Below, in pieces: positions 48,875 through 58,103 of a stretch of 64,000 nt of DNA; the stretch's first letter is position 1; each line of letters starts with the position of its first letter. The position numbers were made by a program, and so were the translations under genes. Below the pieces are notes generated by a model, which saw nothing but the letters and a program-made list of their open reading frames with translations, was not told where the DNA came from and made no database searches. Source of the stretch: Coprovicinus avistercoris. Its GTDB lineage: Bacteria; Actinomycetota; Coriobacteriia; Coriobacteriales; Atopobiaceae. The stretch is from assembly GCA_018714895.1 (NCBI GenBank), contig DVMQ01000003.1:62001-126000 (forward strand). The letters are read 5' to 3'.

Positions 48875-50314
48875 TTATTTGCTCTCCTTATCAGCAAGAT
48901 CCTGCGCAACCAAAGCCTTAAAACGCTCACCGCGCTCCTCAAAACAAGAAAACTCATCAAATGACGAGCACGCTGGAGAAAGCAGCACCGTTTCGCCTGC
49001 ATGAGCAAGAGAGCGTGCAAGCTCATAGGCATCCTGCATATGAGCAGCTTCATACACTTCAAGATTTCCGTGCTCACAAGCGTTTTCCTCTCGAAAAGCC
49101 TGAGCTATACGAGAGCCCGCTTCACCATAGCAAACAGCCACACGACAGGTTGCAACCACATCGCGAGCAAGAGATGCTAGCTCGGTTCCTTTATCATGTC
49201 CGCCTGCAAGCAATACGATTGTGCCTGGAGCAAAAGCAGTAAGGGCCTTAGATGTTGCATCCACATTGGTGGCTTTTGAATCATTGACGTAGCGCACGCC
49301 ATCAAGTTCACCACAAGGCTCGATACGATGCTCAAGTGGTTGAAATGCACAAAGACCCGACCGAACATCCTGAGGAGTAACACCTGCTTCCAAAGCAAGC
49401 GCTGCAGCAGCAAGTGCATTTTGATAGTTATGAACGCCTGCAATAGCAAGCTGGTTGGCGCTCACCAGCTTATGTGTGTCGCCATCGAGACGAACTACTA
49501 ACATCTCACCGTCTAAATAGGCAGCACAGCTTCCACCAGGATCACCAGTCACATCCAGCGTGCATACACGCACACCACGCTCGTTAAGGCTGTTTGCTAT
49601 AGAGCGACAGTACTCATCTGAATTGGAGATAACTGCCAAATCGCCGGCGTTCATATTTTGGAAGATACGTGCCTTTGCCGCGGCATAGTTGTCCATGGTC
49701 TTGTGCCACGCCAAATGGTCGGGCGTAATATTGAGAAGACAGGCAGCAACAGGATGGAATGCCTGCGTTGTTGCAAGCTGATAGCTGGAAAGCTCGGCAA
49801 CAAGCCACTCGCCTGCTTGACGCTCTTCCACCTCAGTTATGGCTAGTTTGCCGATATTGCCCACAGCTTCTGCCACAAAACCACCAGCGCGCAACAGGTC
49901 GCGCACAAGCGTCGTAGTCGTGGTTTTACCGTTGGTACCTGTAATAGCAAGCCATCTAGAAGGGCTTTCCCGCCAGGCGAATTCTGGCTCAGAAATAACT
50001 TCTTTCGAACAAGCTTTGGCAGCAAGAAAGAACGGAGAAAACTCCGAGATGCCAGGTGAGGCTACCGTAAGGTCATAAGAGCCTTCAACTGCCTCGGTGC
50101 CCAAAACAACAGTACAACCCATCTCTTGAAGAGCACGCGTCTCATCATTTGCTTGAGAAGTTTTCCCACCAAAAACTGTCACACTGGAAATACGCGTACC
50201 CAAACGCTTGGCAAGATACCTTGCCACCGCTTGTCCGGTTGATCCCAGTCCTAACACACACGTATTTCCGAGTGCAGTCACGCTACTCGTGACAGAACTA
50301 TCTTGAAACTCCAT
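48875..50314 (-). CDS. murD: UDP-N-acetylmuramoylalanine-D-glutamate ligase MurD
   Basis: 479-residue Mur ligase adding D-Glu. LGLGSTGQAVARYLAK at the N-terminus, P-loop ITGTNGKTTTTTLV, NITPDHLAWH and the C-terminal VLLSPACSSFDEFSCFEERGERF. Sits between mraY and ftsW in the classical order. Confidence 0.96.
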   Translation of the reverse strand: MEFQDSSVTSSVTALGNTCVLGLGSTGQAVARYLAKRLGTRISSVTVFGGKTSQANDETRALQEMGCTVVLGTEAVEGSYDLTVASPGISEFSPFFLAAKACSKEVISEPEFAWRESPSRWLAITGTNGKTTTTTLVRDLLRAGGFVAEAVGNIGKLAITEVEERQAGEWLVAELSSYQLATTQAFHPVAACLLNITPDHLAWHKTMDNYAAAKARIFQNMNAGDLAVISNSDEYCRSIANSLNERGVRVCTLDVTGDPGGSCAAYLDGEMLVVRLDGDTHKLVSANQLAIAGVHNYQNALAAAALALEAGVTPQDVRSGLCAFQPLEHRIEPCGELDGVRYVNDSKATNVDATSKALTAFAPGTIVLLAGGHDKGTELASLARDVVATCRVAVCYGEAGSRIAQAFREENACEHGNLEVYEAAHMQDAYELARSLAHAGETVLLSPACSSFDEFSCFEERGERFKALVAQDLADKESK

Positions 50315-50323
50315 AGGTCTTCC

Positions 50324-51355
50324 CTATCCAAGTTGGAAATAAAGTGCAAATCCAATCATGGCAAACGCCGCAGCAACAATCCAAAAACGAGTTACCACCT
50401 TAGTCTCGCTCCAACCGAGCTTCTCAAAATGGTGATGAATTGGCGCCATGAGAAAAACGCGTTTGCCCGTAAGCTTAAAACTTGCAACTTGGATAATGAC
50501 TGAAAGAGCTTCAACAATAAACAGGCCACCCATAATGAGTGAGATCACTTCAGTTTTTGTAAGCACTGCTAAGGCAGCAAAAGCAGCACCAAGTGCAAGC
50601 GATCCCGTATCTCCCATAAAAATGGTAGCGGGAAAGCAGTTATACCAGAGGTATCCAACGAGCGAACCTGCTATTGAAGCTGCAAATACTGCAAGGTTTA
50701 TCTCGTCATAGCGGAACGCCACCATAGCCATAGCAAGCATAACTACGAGCGTACAGCCACCCGACAAACCATCGAGGCCGTCGGTCAGATTCACCGCGTT
50801 GGACATACCTGCCATGAGCAGGAAAACGAAGATGAGATAAACCCAAGGAATAGTCAACTGCCCGTCGCCGATAGAAATAGTGGTGCTCAGAAAACCAAGG
50901 TCAACAGAGAAGCCACCTGGAAAGAGAATCACAGGAGCAATTCCGCAGACATTAACTGCTGCAAGACAAAAGATAACAGCTATAAGAATGAGGCCGATCA
51001 TCTTTTGCGAAGGTGTGAGGCCGAGTGAACGTCTATGCGCCACGCTCTCAATGTCATCGAGCAGACCGAGCAAAGCTGTTGCAAGTGTAGCTAGTACACA
51101 AAGAATCAGATCTGGTGTCCAGCGCGCCATAATAAAGCAAGTGAGCACCATAGATAGCAGAATAACTACGCCACCCATGGTAGGCGTGCCTTGTTTTACG
51201 AGGTGTCCCTGAGGACCATCAGCTCGAATCTGCTGACCGACGCCCTCACGTCGCATCAAGCGAATAAAAAGCGGCATGAGCACAAGCGAAATGACGGCCG
51301 CAATGCCAATGGAAAGAAATACTTGATAGGTAGGGTAATCGGGATTACCGAGCAT
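50324..51355 (-). CDS. mraY: Phospho-MurNAc-pentapeptide translocase MraY
   Basis: Makes lipid I from UDP-MurNAc-pentapeptide and undecaprenyl phosphate. From the preferred start (51355) 343 residues with about ten TM segments. Motifs: KQGTPTMGG, LDDIESV (Asp pair), NAVNLTDGLDGL, FMGDTGSLALG and APIHHHFEKLGW. The longer frame would begin at 51478 inside murF and add a non-TM stretch; it was not used. The chosen ATG overlaps murF by 11 bases. Confidence 0.94.
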   Translation of the reverse strand: MLGNPDYPTYQVFLSIGIAAVISLVLMPLFIRLMRREGVGQQIRADGPQGHLVKQGTPTMGGVVILLSMVLTCFIMARWTPDLILCVLATLATALLGLLDDIESVAHRRSLGLTPSQKMIGLILIAVIFCLAAVNVCGIAPVILFPGGFSVDLGFLSTTISIGDGQLTIPWVYLIFVFLLMAGMSNAVNLTDGLDGLSGGCTLVVMLAMAMVAFRYDEINLAVFAASIAGSLVGYLWYNCFPATIFMGDTGSLALGAAFAALAVLTKTEVISLIMGGLFIVEALSVIIQVASFKLTGKRVFLMAPIHHHFEKLGWSETKVVTRFWIVAAAFAMIGFALYFQLG

Positions 51356-52811
51356 ATGAGGAGAGCACCTCCTTGACAAAGGCGTCCAAACCAGCTGCGC
51401 GCGAAGCTTTCGCAAGTACCAAATCCTCAGGACAAAGTACTTGACCCAGCACCTGAGCAGCAGCCTCTGCGGATGCAAATGTCTCTATCGAATCTGTTGA
51501 CATTCCCATGGTTATAGCACCTTCACGCATGGATGCGGCATCCTTGTCGCCAATCAAACAAAGCATATCAAGTGGCTTTGCAGCAGCATAGGCACCAACC
51601 AATGCATGAAGTTCTTGGGCATTATCGCCAAGCTCGCCAATCTCACCCAATACTGCAATACGCCGTCCAGAACACGGAAGTGAACACAATACATCGAGCG
51701 CAGCAGCCATGGATGAGGGGCTTGCATTGTAGGTATCATCAATAATTCGAGGGGTACCATCACTACCCCCTCGTACTTCAAGGCGCATGTGGGTGGGAGG
51801 CATAGCTTCTACTGCCTTACATGCTGCCTCACGATCCACACCCAACCGCCATGCAACCGTCAAGGCAAGCAAAAGATCGGGAACAAGGCGTTTTCCGGGA
51901 ACAGGAAGGCGCGTGTGACGAGACCATCCATCGGGATAGCTCACCACACATGAAGCATGTCCCTCTTCGTCAATTTCAATCTCAGAGGCACGCACTGCAT
52001 CCTTATCGCTTGTTCCTACAGAGGTAACGGCCACGCCGGCAGGCTCTGCAAAACCATGAGCAATAAAGTCGCAGAAATCATCTTCACCTACGAGTATGAG
52101 CTCGCGTGCTACTTGTTCTCCTTCGGGCAAAGCAGCGTCACACATACCCGAAACAATCTCTGCTTTTGCTCGCGCAATATTTTCACGAGAGCCGAGAAGT
52201 CCAATGTGACTCGTTCCAACATTGGTAATAACAGCGAGGGTGGGTTTAGCCATTGCGGCAAGCGCTTCTATCTCGCCCGGATGGTTCATACCCATTTCGA
52301 GAACAACAACCTCGGTTTCTTCTGGTGCTGCGAGAAGCGTGAGTGGCGCCCCAATAAGATTGTTGAAATTCCCCACAGTGGCATGGACGCAGTATCGAGG
52401 GGAAAGAGCACAGGCAAGCATATCTTTTGTTGTGGTTTTACCCACCGACCCAGTAACACCAACTACTATCCAATTGGGGTGATCCTGACGCCATGCGCCT
52501 GCAAGACGCAGGAGAAACGCTTCACCATTGTCTTCGCTTGCACGCAAGACAGCGCAGTTTTTCTCAGCACAAATTGCAAGGAGTTCCTCGGTTGGGTCAG
52601 CCGTAATAACAACACAAGCCGCACCCGCCTGAGCAGCGCGCGGAGCATACGCATTACCATCCACCCGCTCGCCTGGAAAGGCAACAAAGAGCATCCCCGG
52701 CTCAACGTTACGTGAGTCTATACACACACCTGAACAAACTCTTGTACCAGAACCAGCAATAAGTTGAGCGTCAGTCGCACAAACCACTTGAGAAACTGTC
52801 ATTTCAACCAT
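51345..52811 (-). CDS. murF: UDP-MurNAc-tripeptide D-Ala-D-Ala ligase MurF
   Basis: 488-residue Mur ligase that adds D-Ala-D-Ala. P-loop VVGVTGSVGKTTTKDML, VLEMGMNHPGEIEALA, RIIDDTYNASPSSMAAAL. MurE, normally between ftsI and murF, is absent at this position; ftsI is 26 bp upstream. Confidence 0.95.
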   Translation of the reverse strand: MVEMTVSQVVCATDAQLIAGSGTRVCSGVCIDSRNVEPGMLFVAFPGERVDGNAYAPRAAQAGAACVVITADPTEELLAICAEKNCAVLRASEDNGEAFLLRLAGAWRQDHPNWIVVGVTGSVGKTTTKDMLACALSPRYCVHATVGNFNNLIGAPLTLLAAPEETEVVVLEMGMNHPGEIEALAAMAKPTLAVITNVGTSHIGLLGSRENIARAKAEIVSGMCDAALPEGEQVARELILVGEDDFCDFIAHGFAEPAGVAVTSVGTSDKDAVRASEIEIDEEGHASCVVSYPDGWSRHTRLPVPGKRLVPDLLLALTVAWRLGVDREAACKAVEAMPPTHMRLEVRGGSDGTPRIIDDTYNASPSSMAAALDVLCSLPCSGRRIAVLGEIGELGDNAQELHALVGAYAAAKPLDMLCLIGDKDAASMREGAITMGMSTDSIETFASAEAAAQVLGQVLCPEDLVLAKASRAAGLDAFVKEVLSSYAR

Positions 52812-52837
52812 GTGTTGCGACCCTCCTCTTTAAGCTA

Positions 52838-54661
52838 TTACGACGTAGGCTGCACACCTGTGTCGGTGAGGGCCTCTGACATAATAGCCGAGAAAACGTG
52901 TGCTGCAGAAGAAGATGCAAGATATGCAGTTCCATTTAATCCTACATAAACCATAACATTCGGATCATCTGCATTTGCAAAACCAATGAGGGAGCTTACG
53001 TAGTAGAAATCCTCGTAGCCGTTTTCTCCAGCTTGTTCTCCAGTACCGGTCTTACCAGCAACATCATAACCCTCAACCTGAGCAGCCACACCAGTGCCCT
53101 CATTTACAACAACGCGCATCATATCGACAACCTCATCGGAGGTTTCCGAGGAAACGACACGGGTATTTCCCTCACTCCAATCAACAGTCTCGCCATTTTT
53201 TGAGATGAGAAAATGTGGGGTTGTCATAACACCATCGTTTGCAATTGCTGCCATAGCACGAATGACTTGAATCATTGGTATGGCCACGCCTTGTCCAAAC
53301 GACATAGTTCCCTGTGTGGTTGATGAATAGTCATCAAGGCTTGTTACGATGCCTGTTTGTTCACCAGGAAAATCTATACCGGTAGTCGAACCAATGCCAA
53401 ATTTAGTCATACCTTCAGCAAATTGCTCTGCTGTCAATGTTCTTCCGACCAAAATCATGCCGGTGTTTGAAGAACGTCGCAAGATTTCTGTGCAATCCAT
53501 ATCCATGGTGTAATCGCGCTCATCATCATCGCCCACCAGATCGTCGCCAACCTGTATCTTTGGTGGTACCGTAAAGGTACTTGTAGGAGTAATTGTTCCT
53601 GCATCAAGTCCTATGGCCATAACGATCGGTTTCATAATTGAGCCGGGCTCATACGAATTCGTAACCAGCTTGAGCTGCATGGCTTCATTGGTAATCGTTG
53701 ACTGGTCGGTCGGATCAAGCAATGGAGTTGAGCAAGCAGCAAGCACTTCTCCTGTTTGCGGGTTCATAACCAAAGCAGAGCCGGAATCAGATTTGTACTC
53801 TTCCACACCTTCTTGAATTTGCTCTTCAACAACCTGTTGAATATTCACATCTATCGATAGGACAACATCTTGTCCATCAATGGCGTCTTCCACTTCATAG
53901 GCACCGCCAGCAACAGGAGTGCCATCGGCACCTCGCTCAACATACATTTGTCCATCAGTTCCGGATAGCACATCATCATAAGTCAGTTCTATACCTGACA
54001 GACCATGGCCATCGTCACCTACAAAACCAAGGATCTGGCCACCTACATTGCCGTAGGGATATACACGCTTGGTGTCGTTTTCATAGTAGATCCCAGTCAG
54101 GTCGGCATCTTCTAAGTCCTGCTTGAGCTTATCAGCCTGATCGGTATCAACTTTCTTCTTGATATAGGCATACTGAGAATCGCCTGAAAGTGCCTCGGTA
54201 AAGTCGCTTGCACGACCACCAAGATCTTGCGCAAGAATACGAGCTGTCGCCTCAACATCGCTCACCTCTTGCGGATTACAAACTACTGTTTTGCAATCAA
54301 CCGTAGTTGCCAGCACATTGCCATTGCGATCATAAATAGTGCCGCGTTTTGCCGTAATAGCAACCGCACCCGATCGCGCCGACTCCATCTTGTTTACTAA
54401 ATCGCCTGCTTCAATAACTTGCAGATCGATAAGACGAATGCCAACCACTACAAGTGCAAAAAAGAGCATCGCCATAATGACGACAGGACCCTTTGATGGA
54501 CCAGGGCCTGCAGCTGGTCTCACTTCACCACGAGAAGTAACCCGTGGAGACTCATCGTAGGAGGAACCACGGGTTGATCGTGTTGTTCTATATGAACGAG
54601 AATTATTTGTAGCGCGATTACGCCCTCCGCGAGGAGTGGGGCGCTGGTCTTGCCTAGACAT
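52838..54661 (-). CDS. ftsI: Penicillin-binding protein 2/FtsI (class B)
   Basis: 607 residues. Basic N-terminus (about 1-57), one TM helix (about 60-82), dimerisation domain starting ITAKRGTIYDRNGNVLA, then the transpeptidase domain with the SxxK motif S341-I-M-K344, SxN at about S397-N399 (RRSSNTG), and KTG in VAGKTGTGEQ. There are no C-terminal PASTA repeats, unlike the PBP2x/PonA2 type. It cross-links septal peptidoglycan and pairs with FtsW. Follows ftsL by 8 bp. Confidence 0.94.
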   Translation of the reverse strand: MSRQDQRPTPRGGRNRATNNSRSYRTTRSTRGSSYDESPRVTSRGEVRPAAGPGPSKGPVVIMAMLFFALVVVGIRLIDLQVIEAGDLVNKMESARSGAVAITAKRGTIYDRNGNVLATTVDCKTVVCNPQEVSDVEATARILAQDLGGRASDFTEALSGDSQYAYIKKKVDTDQADKLKQDLEDADLTGIYYENDTKRVYPYGNVGGQILGFVGDDGHGLSGIELTYDDVLSGTDGQMYVERGADGTPVAGGAYEVEDAIDGQDVVLSIDVNIQQVVEEQIQEGVEEYKSDSGSALVMNPQTGEVLAACSTPLLDPTDQSTITNEAMQLKLVTNSYEPGSIMKPIVMAIGLDAGTITPTSTFTVPPKIQVGDDLVGDDDERDYTMDMDCTEILRRSSNTGMILVGRTLTAEQFAEGMTKFGIGSTTGIDFPGEQTGIVTSLDDYSSTTQGTMSFGQGVAIPMIQVIRAMAAIANDGVMTTPHFLISKNGETVDWSEGNTRVVSSETSDEVVDMMRVVVNEGTGVAAQVEGYDVAGKTGTGEQAGENGYEDFYYVSSLIGFANADDPNVMVYVGLNGTAYLASSSAAHVFSAIMSEALTDTGVQPTS

Positions 54662-54669
54662 ACTGTTTC

Positions 54670-55149
54670 CTACTGCTGAGTAGAAGAAGTTGCCCCATCC
54701 GCCGTAGATGTCGAAGAGGATGCAACCTGATCTTCAAGCGTAATCTTTTCTGTCTCTGTAGGAGCCACCATGCCGTAGTTTTGTGTAGCGATCCTATCGA
54801 TACGTGTTGAACTTGAAAGCGTCGATGCGCTTATCTGAAGATCGCTTTTTGTTGCCTGTGCAGAAGCAATTTGTGTGCGAAGGTCTTCGTTGGCAGTAAG
54901 GCTACTTACTGTCGCCGAATAGAGTGCTACACGGGCTAATCCCAAAACTATGAAGATGGCAACTGCAATGAGCACCACGCGAACACGGAGCAAAAACTCA
55001 GGGGAAACCCCTTCACGGACCCTAGCATCAAGTCCCGCGCCCTCGACTACCTCGAAAGACGGTCGAAGTGGCATACGCTCTACAGTATGTTGTGACCGCC
55101 TCCTCTCGGCGGTCTCGAGACGCTGAGCCTCGGAGCCTTGGTATCTCAT
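54670..55149 (-). CDS. FtsL-like divisome protein
   Basis: 159 residues from ATG 55149 (AAGGGGAG upstream); a longer frame (55197) would add 16 residues without a good site. One TM helix (about 74-97, LIAVAIFIVLGLARVALY), then a predicted coiled coil with SLTANEDLRTQIASAQ and a Ser/Thr-rich end. Family identification rests on size, topology and position between rsmH and ftsI, because FtsL sequences diverge strongly. The 179-base gap before it (55150-55328) holds two small hairpins (AGGTC/GACCT near 55290 and GTGCAT/ATGCAC near 55270) and no clear promoter. Confidence 0.75.
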   Translation of the reverse strand: MRYQGSEAQRLETAERRRSQHTVERMPLRPSFEVVEGAGLDARVREGVSPEFLLRVRVVLIAVAIFIVLGLARVALYSATVSSLTANEDLRTQIASAQATKSDLQISASTLSSSTRIDRIATQNYGMVAPTETEKITLEDQVASSSTSTADGATSSTQQ

Positions 55150-55328
55150 GATCTCCCCTTCGTGCAAGTCGCTTAACAAGCAACTCCGGCCGGTCACCTA
55201 AGACCGAGTGGTGCGAAATAGTGCGATGGTTGTACGTTTAAGCTTCGTCGTAGTACGGTAGTGGTGCATTTCCCTTTATGCACGAGGTCCTGAGACCTTG
55301 GTGCCTGTTTGAGCAAAGACCTTTGTCG

Positions 55329-56285
55329 TTAAACCTCGCATCTTATGGCGACACGGGTCTTCGCGCTTCGCGCTCGTGGGTTTGAGCGCACCTCCTCGTC
55401 AGATGCAACGAGGGGCTTTTTTGTCTTCACGCGAAGTGCCGGCACATTTCCACACACGCACACCGGAAAATCTGGTGGGCAAGTGCAGCCGCGAGAGAGC
55501 TCGGAGAAGACGTGTTTGACGATGCGATCCTCCAGCGAGTGGTAGCTAATAACACAGATCCTCCCGCCAGGGTTAAGCCAGCGCACTGCCGCGCGCAAGC
55601 CACGTTCGAGCACCTCAAGCTCATGGTTCACCTCAATACGCAAGGCTTGGAAGGTCTTGCGTGCTGGATGATGACCGTGACGCCTATCAGCTGCAGGAAT
55701 GGCTGCTTTAACCACGTCAACCAATTCAAATGTGGTTTGGATTGGTTGTTTTGCTCGACGGCGTACAATTTCTCGTGCTATACGAGATGCATGCCGCTCA
55801 TCGCCGTAGGTTCGCAGAATCCGGATGAGGTCGGTTTCGTTATAGGTGTTAATGACCTCAGCTGCGGTTGTGGTACATACATCCGGAGACATGCGCATAT
55901 CGAGCGGAGCGTCCTCGTTATATGAGAAGCCCCTTTCGGCAATGTCGAGCTGTGGCGAAGAAACACCGAGGTCAAATAAGAAGCAATCGACCCCGTCTAT
56001 CTCTGCCTCAACGAGAAGATCGTCGAGTTCGCCAAAATTCCCTTTAAGGAAGAGATGGTTCCCCTCTGGAACCTCGCGCTCAAAACGCTCGGTTGCTGCG
56101 GTAAGAGCCATATCATCCTGATCGATGCCAATAGAGAGACCATCTGGCGCTATACGCTGAGCGAGAGCGACCGTATGGCCAGCTCCCCCTAACGTGCAAT
56201 CACAGACGATGTCTCCTTTGTGAGGGTCCAATGCGTTCAGAACCTCTTGAAGCATCACGGGTACGTGCCGGTATTCCTCTGTCAA
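55329..56285 (-). CDS. rsmH: 16S rRNA (cytosine1402-N4)-methyltransferase RsmH
   Basis: 318-residue SAM methyltransferase acting on 16S rRNA C1402 (MraW). HVPVMLQEVLNAL at the N-terminus, SAM-binding VCDCTLGGAGHT, LGVSSPQLDIAERGFSY, and the C-terminal CTCPPDFPVCVCG cysteines. Directly follows mraZ (15 bp), the usual start of a dcw cluster. Confidence 0.96.
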   Translation of the reverse strand: MTEEYRHVPVMLQEVLNALDPHKGDIVCDCTLGGAGHTVALAQRIAPDGLSIGIDQDDMALTAATERFEREVPEGNHLFLKGNFGELDDLLVEAEIDGVDCFLFDLGVSSPQLDIAERGFSYNEDAPLDMRMSPDVCTTTAAEVINTYNETDLIRILRTYGDERHASRIAREIVRRRAKQPIQTTFELVDVVKAAIPAADRRHGHHPARKTFQALRIEVNHELEVLERGLRAAVRWLNPGGRICVISYHSLEDRIVKHVFSELSRGCTCPPDFPVCVCGNVPALRVKTKKPLVASDEEVRSNPRARSAKTRVAIRCEV

Positions 56286-56300
56286 GACGCTTCCCCCTTT

Positions 56301-56747
56301 TTATTTTTCGTAGAGCAAAGACTCAAAGTCATCATCAAAGGCTTCCTGAGCTTTATTCCATTTCTCAGCATTCCAAACCTCGAAATGGTCATAAGCGCCA
56401 ATCACCACAACGTCACCTTCGAGTCCAAGCTTCTGACGCCTTCCAGGCCGAGCGTTATCGATTTTGCCAAGCGCAACTCGCCCGGCCGAATCGATATCAA
56501 CCTCAACGGAATTGGCGGTTATGCCAACTCGAAGACGTTTATCAGCCTGGTTGCGGGGATTAAAACCCTGACCGTCCCGCTCAAAGAGCGATTCGATCCA
56601 GGAATTAAACCCCTCAGGGGTAAAGCCATTCACGCAATCACCGTAGGGAACAAGTACGATCTTCTTGTCCATCTGTTTTCTAAACGAGGCGGGAAGCGTT
56701 ACACGCGCTTTGGCATCTACCGTCATCGGAAAGGTGCCCAGCAACAT
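56301..56747 (-). CDS. mraZ: MraZ, transcriptional regulator of the dcw cluster
   Basis: 148 residues, SpoVT/AbrB-like double domain. FPMTVDAKARVTLPASFRKQM and VDIDSAGRVALGKID are the two swapped-hairpin motifs. MraZ binds direct repeats upstream of its own gene and regulates cell division genes. Here it is the first gene of the 19-kb dcw run. AAGGAGGGGAC lies before the ATG. Confidence 0.95.
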   Translation of the reverse strand: MLLGTFPMTVDAKARVTLPASFRKQMDKKIVLVPYGDCVNGFTPEGFNSWIESLFERDGQGFNPRNQADKRLRVGITANSVEVDIDSAGRVALGKIDNARPGRRQKLGLEGDVVVIGAYDHFEVWNAEKWNKAQEAFDDDFESLLYEK

Positions 56748-56802
56748 GTTGTCCCCTCCTTCCCCGAACGAATACAGGTGTCCTCTGGTGAGGCGTGGGA
56801 CT

Positions 56803-56835
56803 ACTATACGTCAAATGCCACACTTTACCCCACCA
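56803..56835 (-). promoter_or_regulatory. mraZ promoter with MraZ-box-like repeats
   Basis: TATAGT (56803-56808) on the minus strand is a good -10, about 50 bases before the ATG. Upstream (56817-56835) the minus strand reads TGGGG-TAAAG-TGTGG, close to the TGGG-N5-TGGG type repeats bound by MraZ in other bacteria. A recognisable -35 is lacking, which suits an activator- or repressor-controlled promoter. Confidence 0.5.
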
Positions 56836-56879
56836 GAAAACACAATCCGACATTTTTTGTCCCTTCAATGGTTTAGGAT

Positions 56880-57143
56880 CTTTCAATCTGTTGGCAACCC
56901 CCACCAGATATTGGGGTTGTCACCGTCTCTAGACACTAGAGCGGAACAAACCCTCAACTTCCGGTGAACATAATTGTGTCGGTGTGGTGAATCCCCTGGT
57001 CAGGCATGGTGAGAGGAGAAGTTATTCATCCATGGAATAGTATTTCACCAGGTAAATGCCGGTAAGTAAGACCATACGCAATCATTTACGTATGGCATGA
57101 AATGTTGCTAAGCCTCAATGTTTAAGTGATGGTGAGCTAAGAG
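56880..57143. other. Noncoding stretch between mraZ and xerD
   Basis: Contains two stem-loops: CAACCCC/GGGGTTG (56895-56901 with 56913-56919) and CCATACG/CGTATGG (57072-57078 with 57089-57095). The second lies about 50 bases past the xerD stop on the minus strand and could be its terminator, although the following T-run is weak. No coding signal was found. Confidence 0.4.
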
Positions 57144-58049
57144 TTAGAGCTTTTCTTCGTGAGCGCGTGGATGCGCGCAGAGGTATGTCATACGAATGTG
57201 TGTTCTATCAACATGGGTGTAAAGCTGTGTGGTAGAGACACTTGCATGGCCAAGCAGCTCTTGCACAACACGCAAATCAGCACCACCCTCTAAGAGGTGG
57301 GTCGCAAAACTATGTCTCAACGTATGAGGATGGAGACCTTCGAGTCCGACTAACCGCCCGCGCTTTGCAACAATCATATGCACTGCTTGGCGGGTTATAC
57401 GCCCACCGCGCGCATTGAGAAAAACTGCTCCGCCCGAGCGTTGTGAAGCAAGCACGCCACGTGCATTGTCTAAATACTCTGTAAGAGCGCCCTTGGCAGT
57501 CCCAACAAGAGGTACTAAACGCTCTTTTGAGCCCTTGCCAAAAACACGAACAATTTCATCGGCAAGTGAAACCGATACAAGATCAAGTCCGCAGAGCTCT
57601 GAAACACGTAGACCACAGCCATACAAAACCTCAAGAATGGCACGATCGCGGATATCGGTAGGTCTTGTACCAAACGGTTGATCCAAAAGGCGCATGGCGT
57701 CTTCGGGAGAAATAACATCTGGAAGTGTTTCTGGAGCTTTAGGGAGTGGAAGCTCTGCCGTAGGAAAGTTCTTAGTAATTTGTTCTGCCACCATAAAACG
57801 ATGAAACCCTTTAATTGCAGACAGGGCTCGTTCCACAGAAGATGGCGCAAGACCCACATCACGCAATGCTGTGATGTGGGTCTCAACAATGTTTCTAGTT
57901 ACGTCGTCTGGATTATGAATGCCCTGCTCAGCAAGGTAAGTAACATACCGCGTAAGGTCACGTCCATATGACTCTATCGTGTTCAAAGAACTGCCCCGCT
58001 CAACCGTGAGATAGCTGAGATATTCCTCACGCGCACGAGCAAGATCCAT
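57144..58049 (-). CDS. Tyrosine recombinase XerD-like
   Basis: 301 residues from ATG 58049 (GAAGG about 11 bases upstream); a TTG at 58079 would add ten. Core-binding SAM-like N-domain (EEYLSYLTVERGSSLNTIESYGRDLTRY) and catalytic domain with Arg in YGCGLRVSELCGL, His/Arg in HTLRHSFATHLLEGG, His in LLGHASVSTTQLYTH and the nucleophile Tyr in QLYTHV. XerC/D-type recombinases resolve chromosome dimers at dif; which of the pair it is cannot be told from this sequence, though the closest fit is XerD. Confidence 0.88.
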   Translation of the reverse strand: MDLARAREEYLSYLTVERGSSLNTIESYGRDLTRYVTYLAEQGIHNPDDVTRNIVETHITALRDVGLAPSSVERALSAIKGFHRFMVAEQITKNFPTAELPLPKAPETLPDVISPEDAMRLLDQPFGTRPTDIRDRAILEVLYGCGLRVSELCGLDLVSVSLADEIVRVFGKGSKERLVPLVGTAKGALTEYLDNARGVLASQRSGGAVFLNARGGRITRQAVHMIVAKRGRLVGLEGLHPHTLRHSFATHLLEGGADLRVVQELLGHASVSTTQLYTHVDRTHIRMTYLCAHPRAHEEKL

Positions 58050-58103
58050 ACGGCAGCAAACCTTCTTATACGACGACAACCAAAGAGAGATTCGTTATCC
58101 AGT

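Noticed and set aside
50324..51478. Longer 384-aa MraY beginning inside murF
   Set aside because: The added 41 residues are basic and not MraY-like; the ATG at 51355 matches the family N-terminus.
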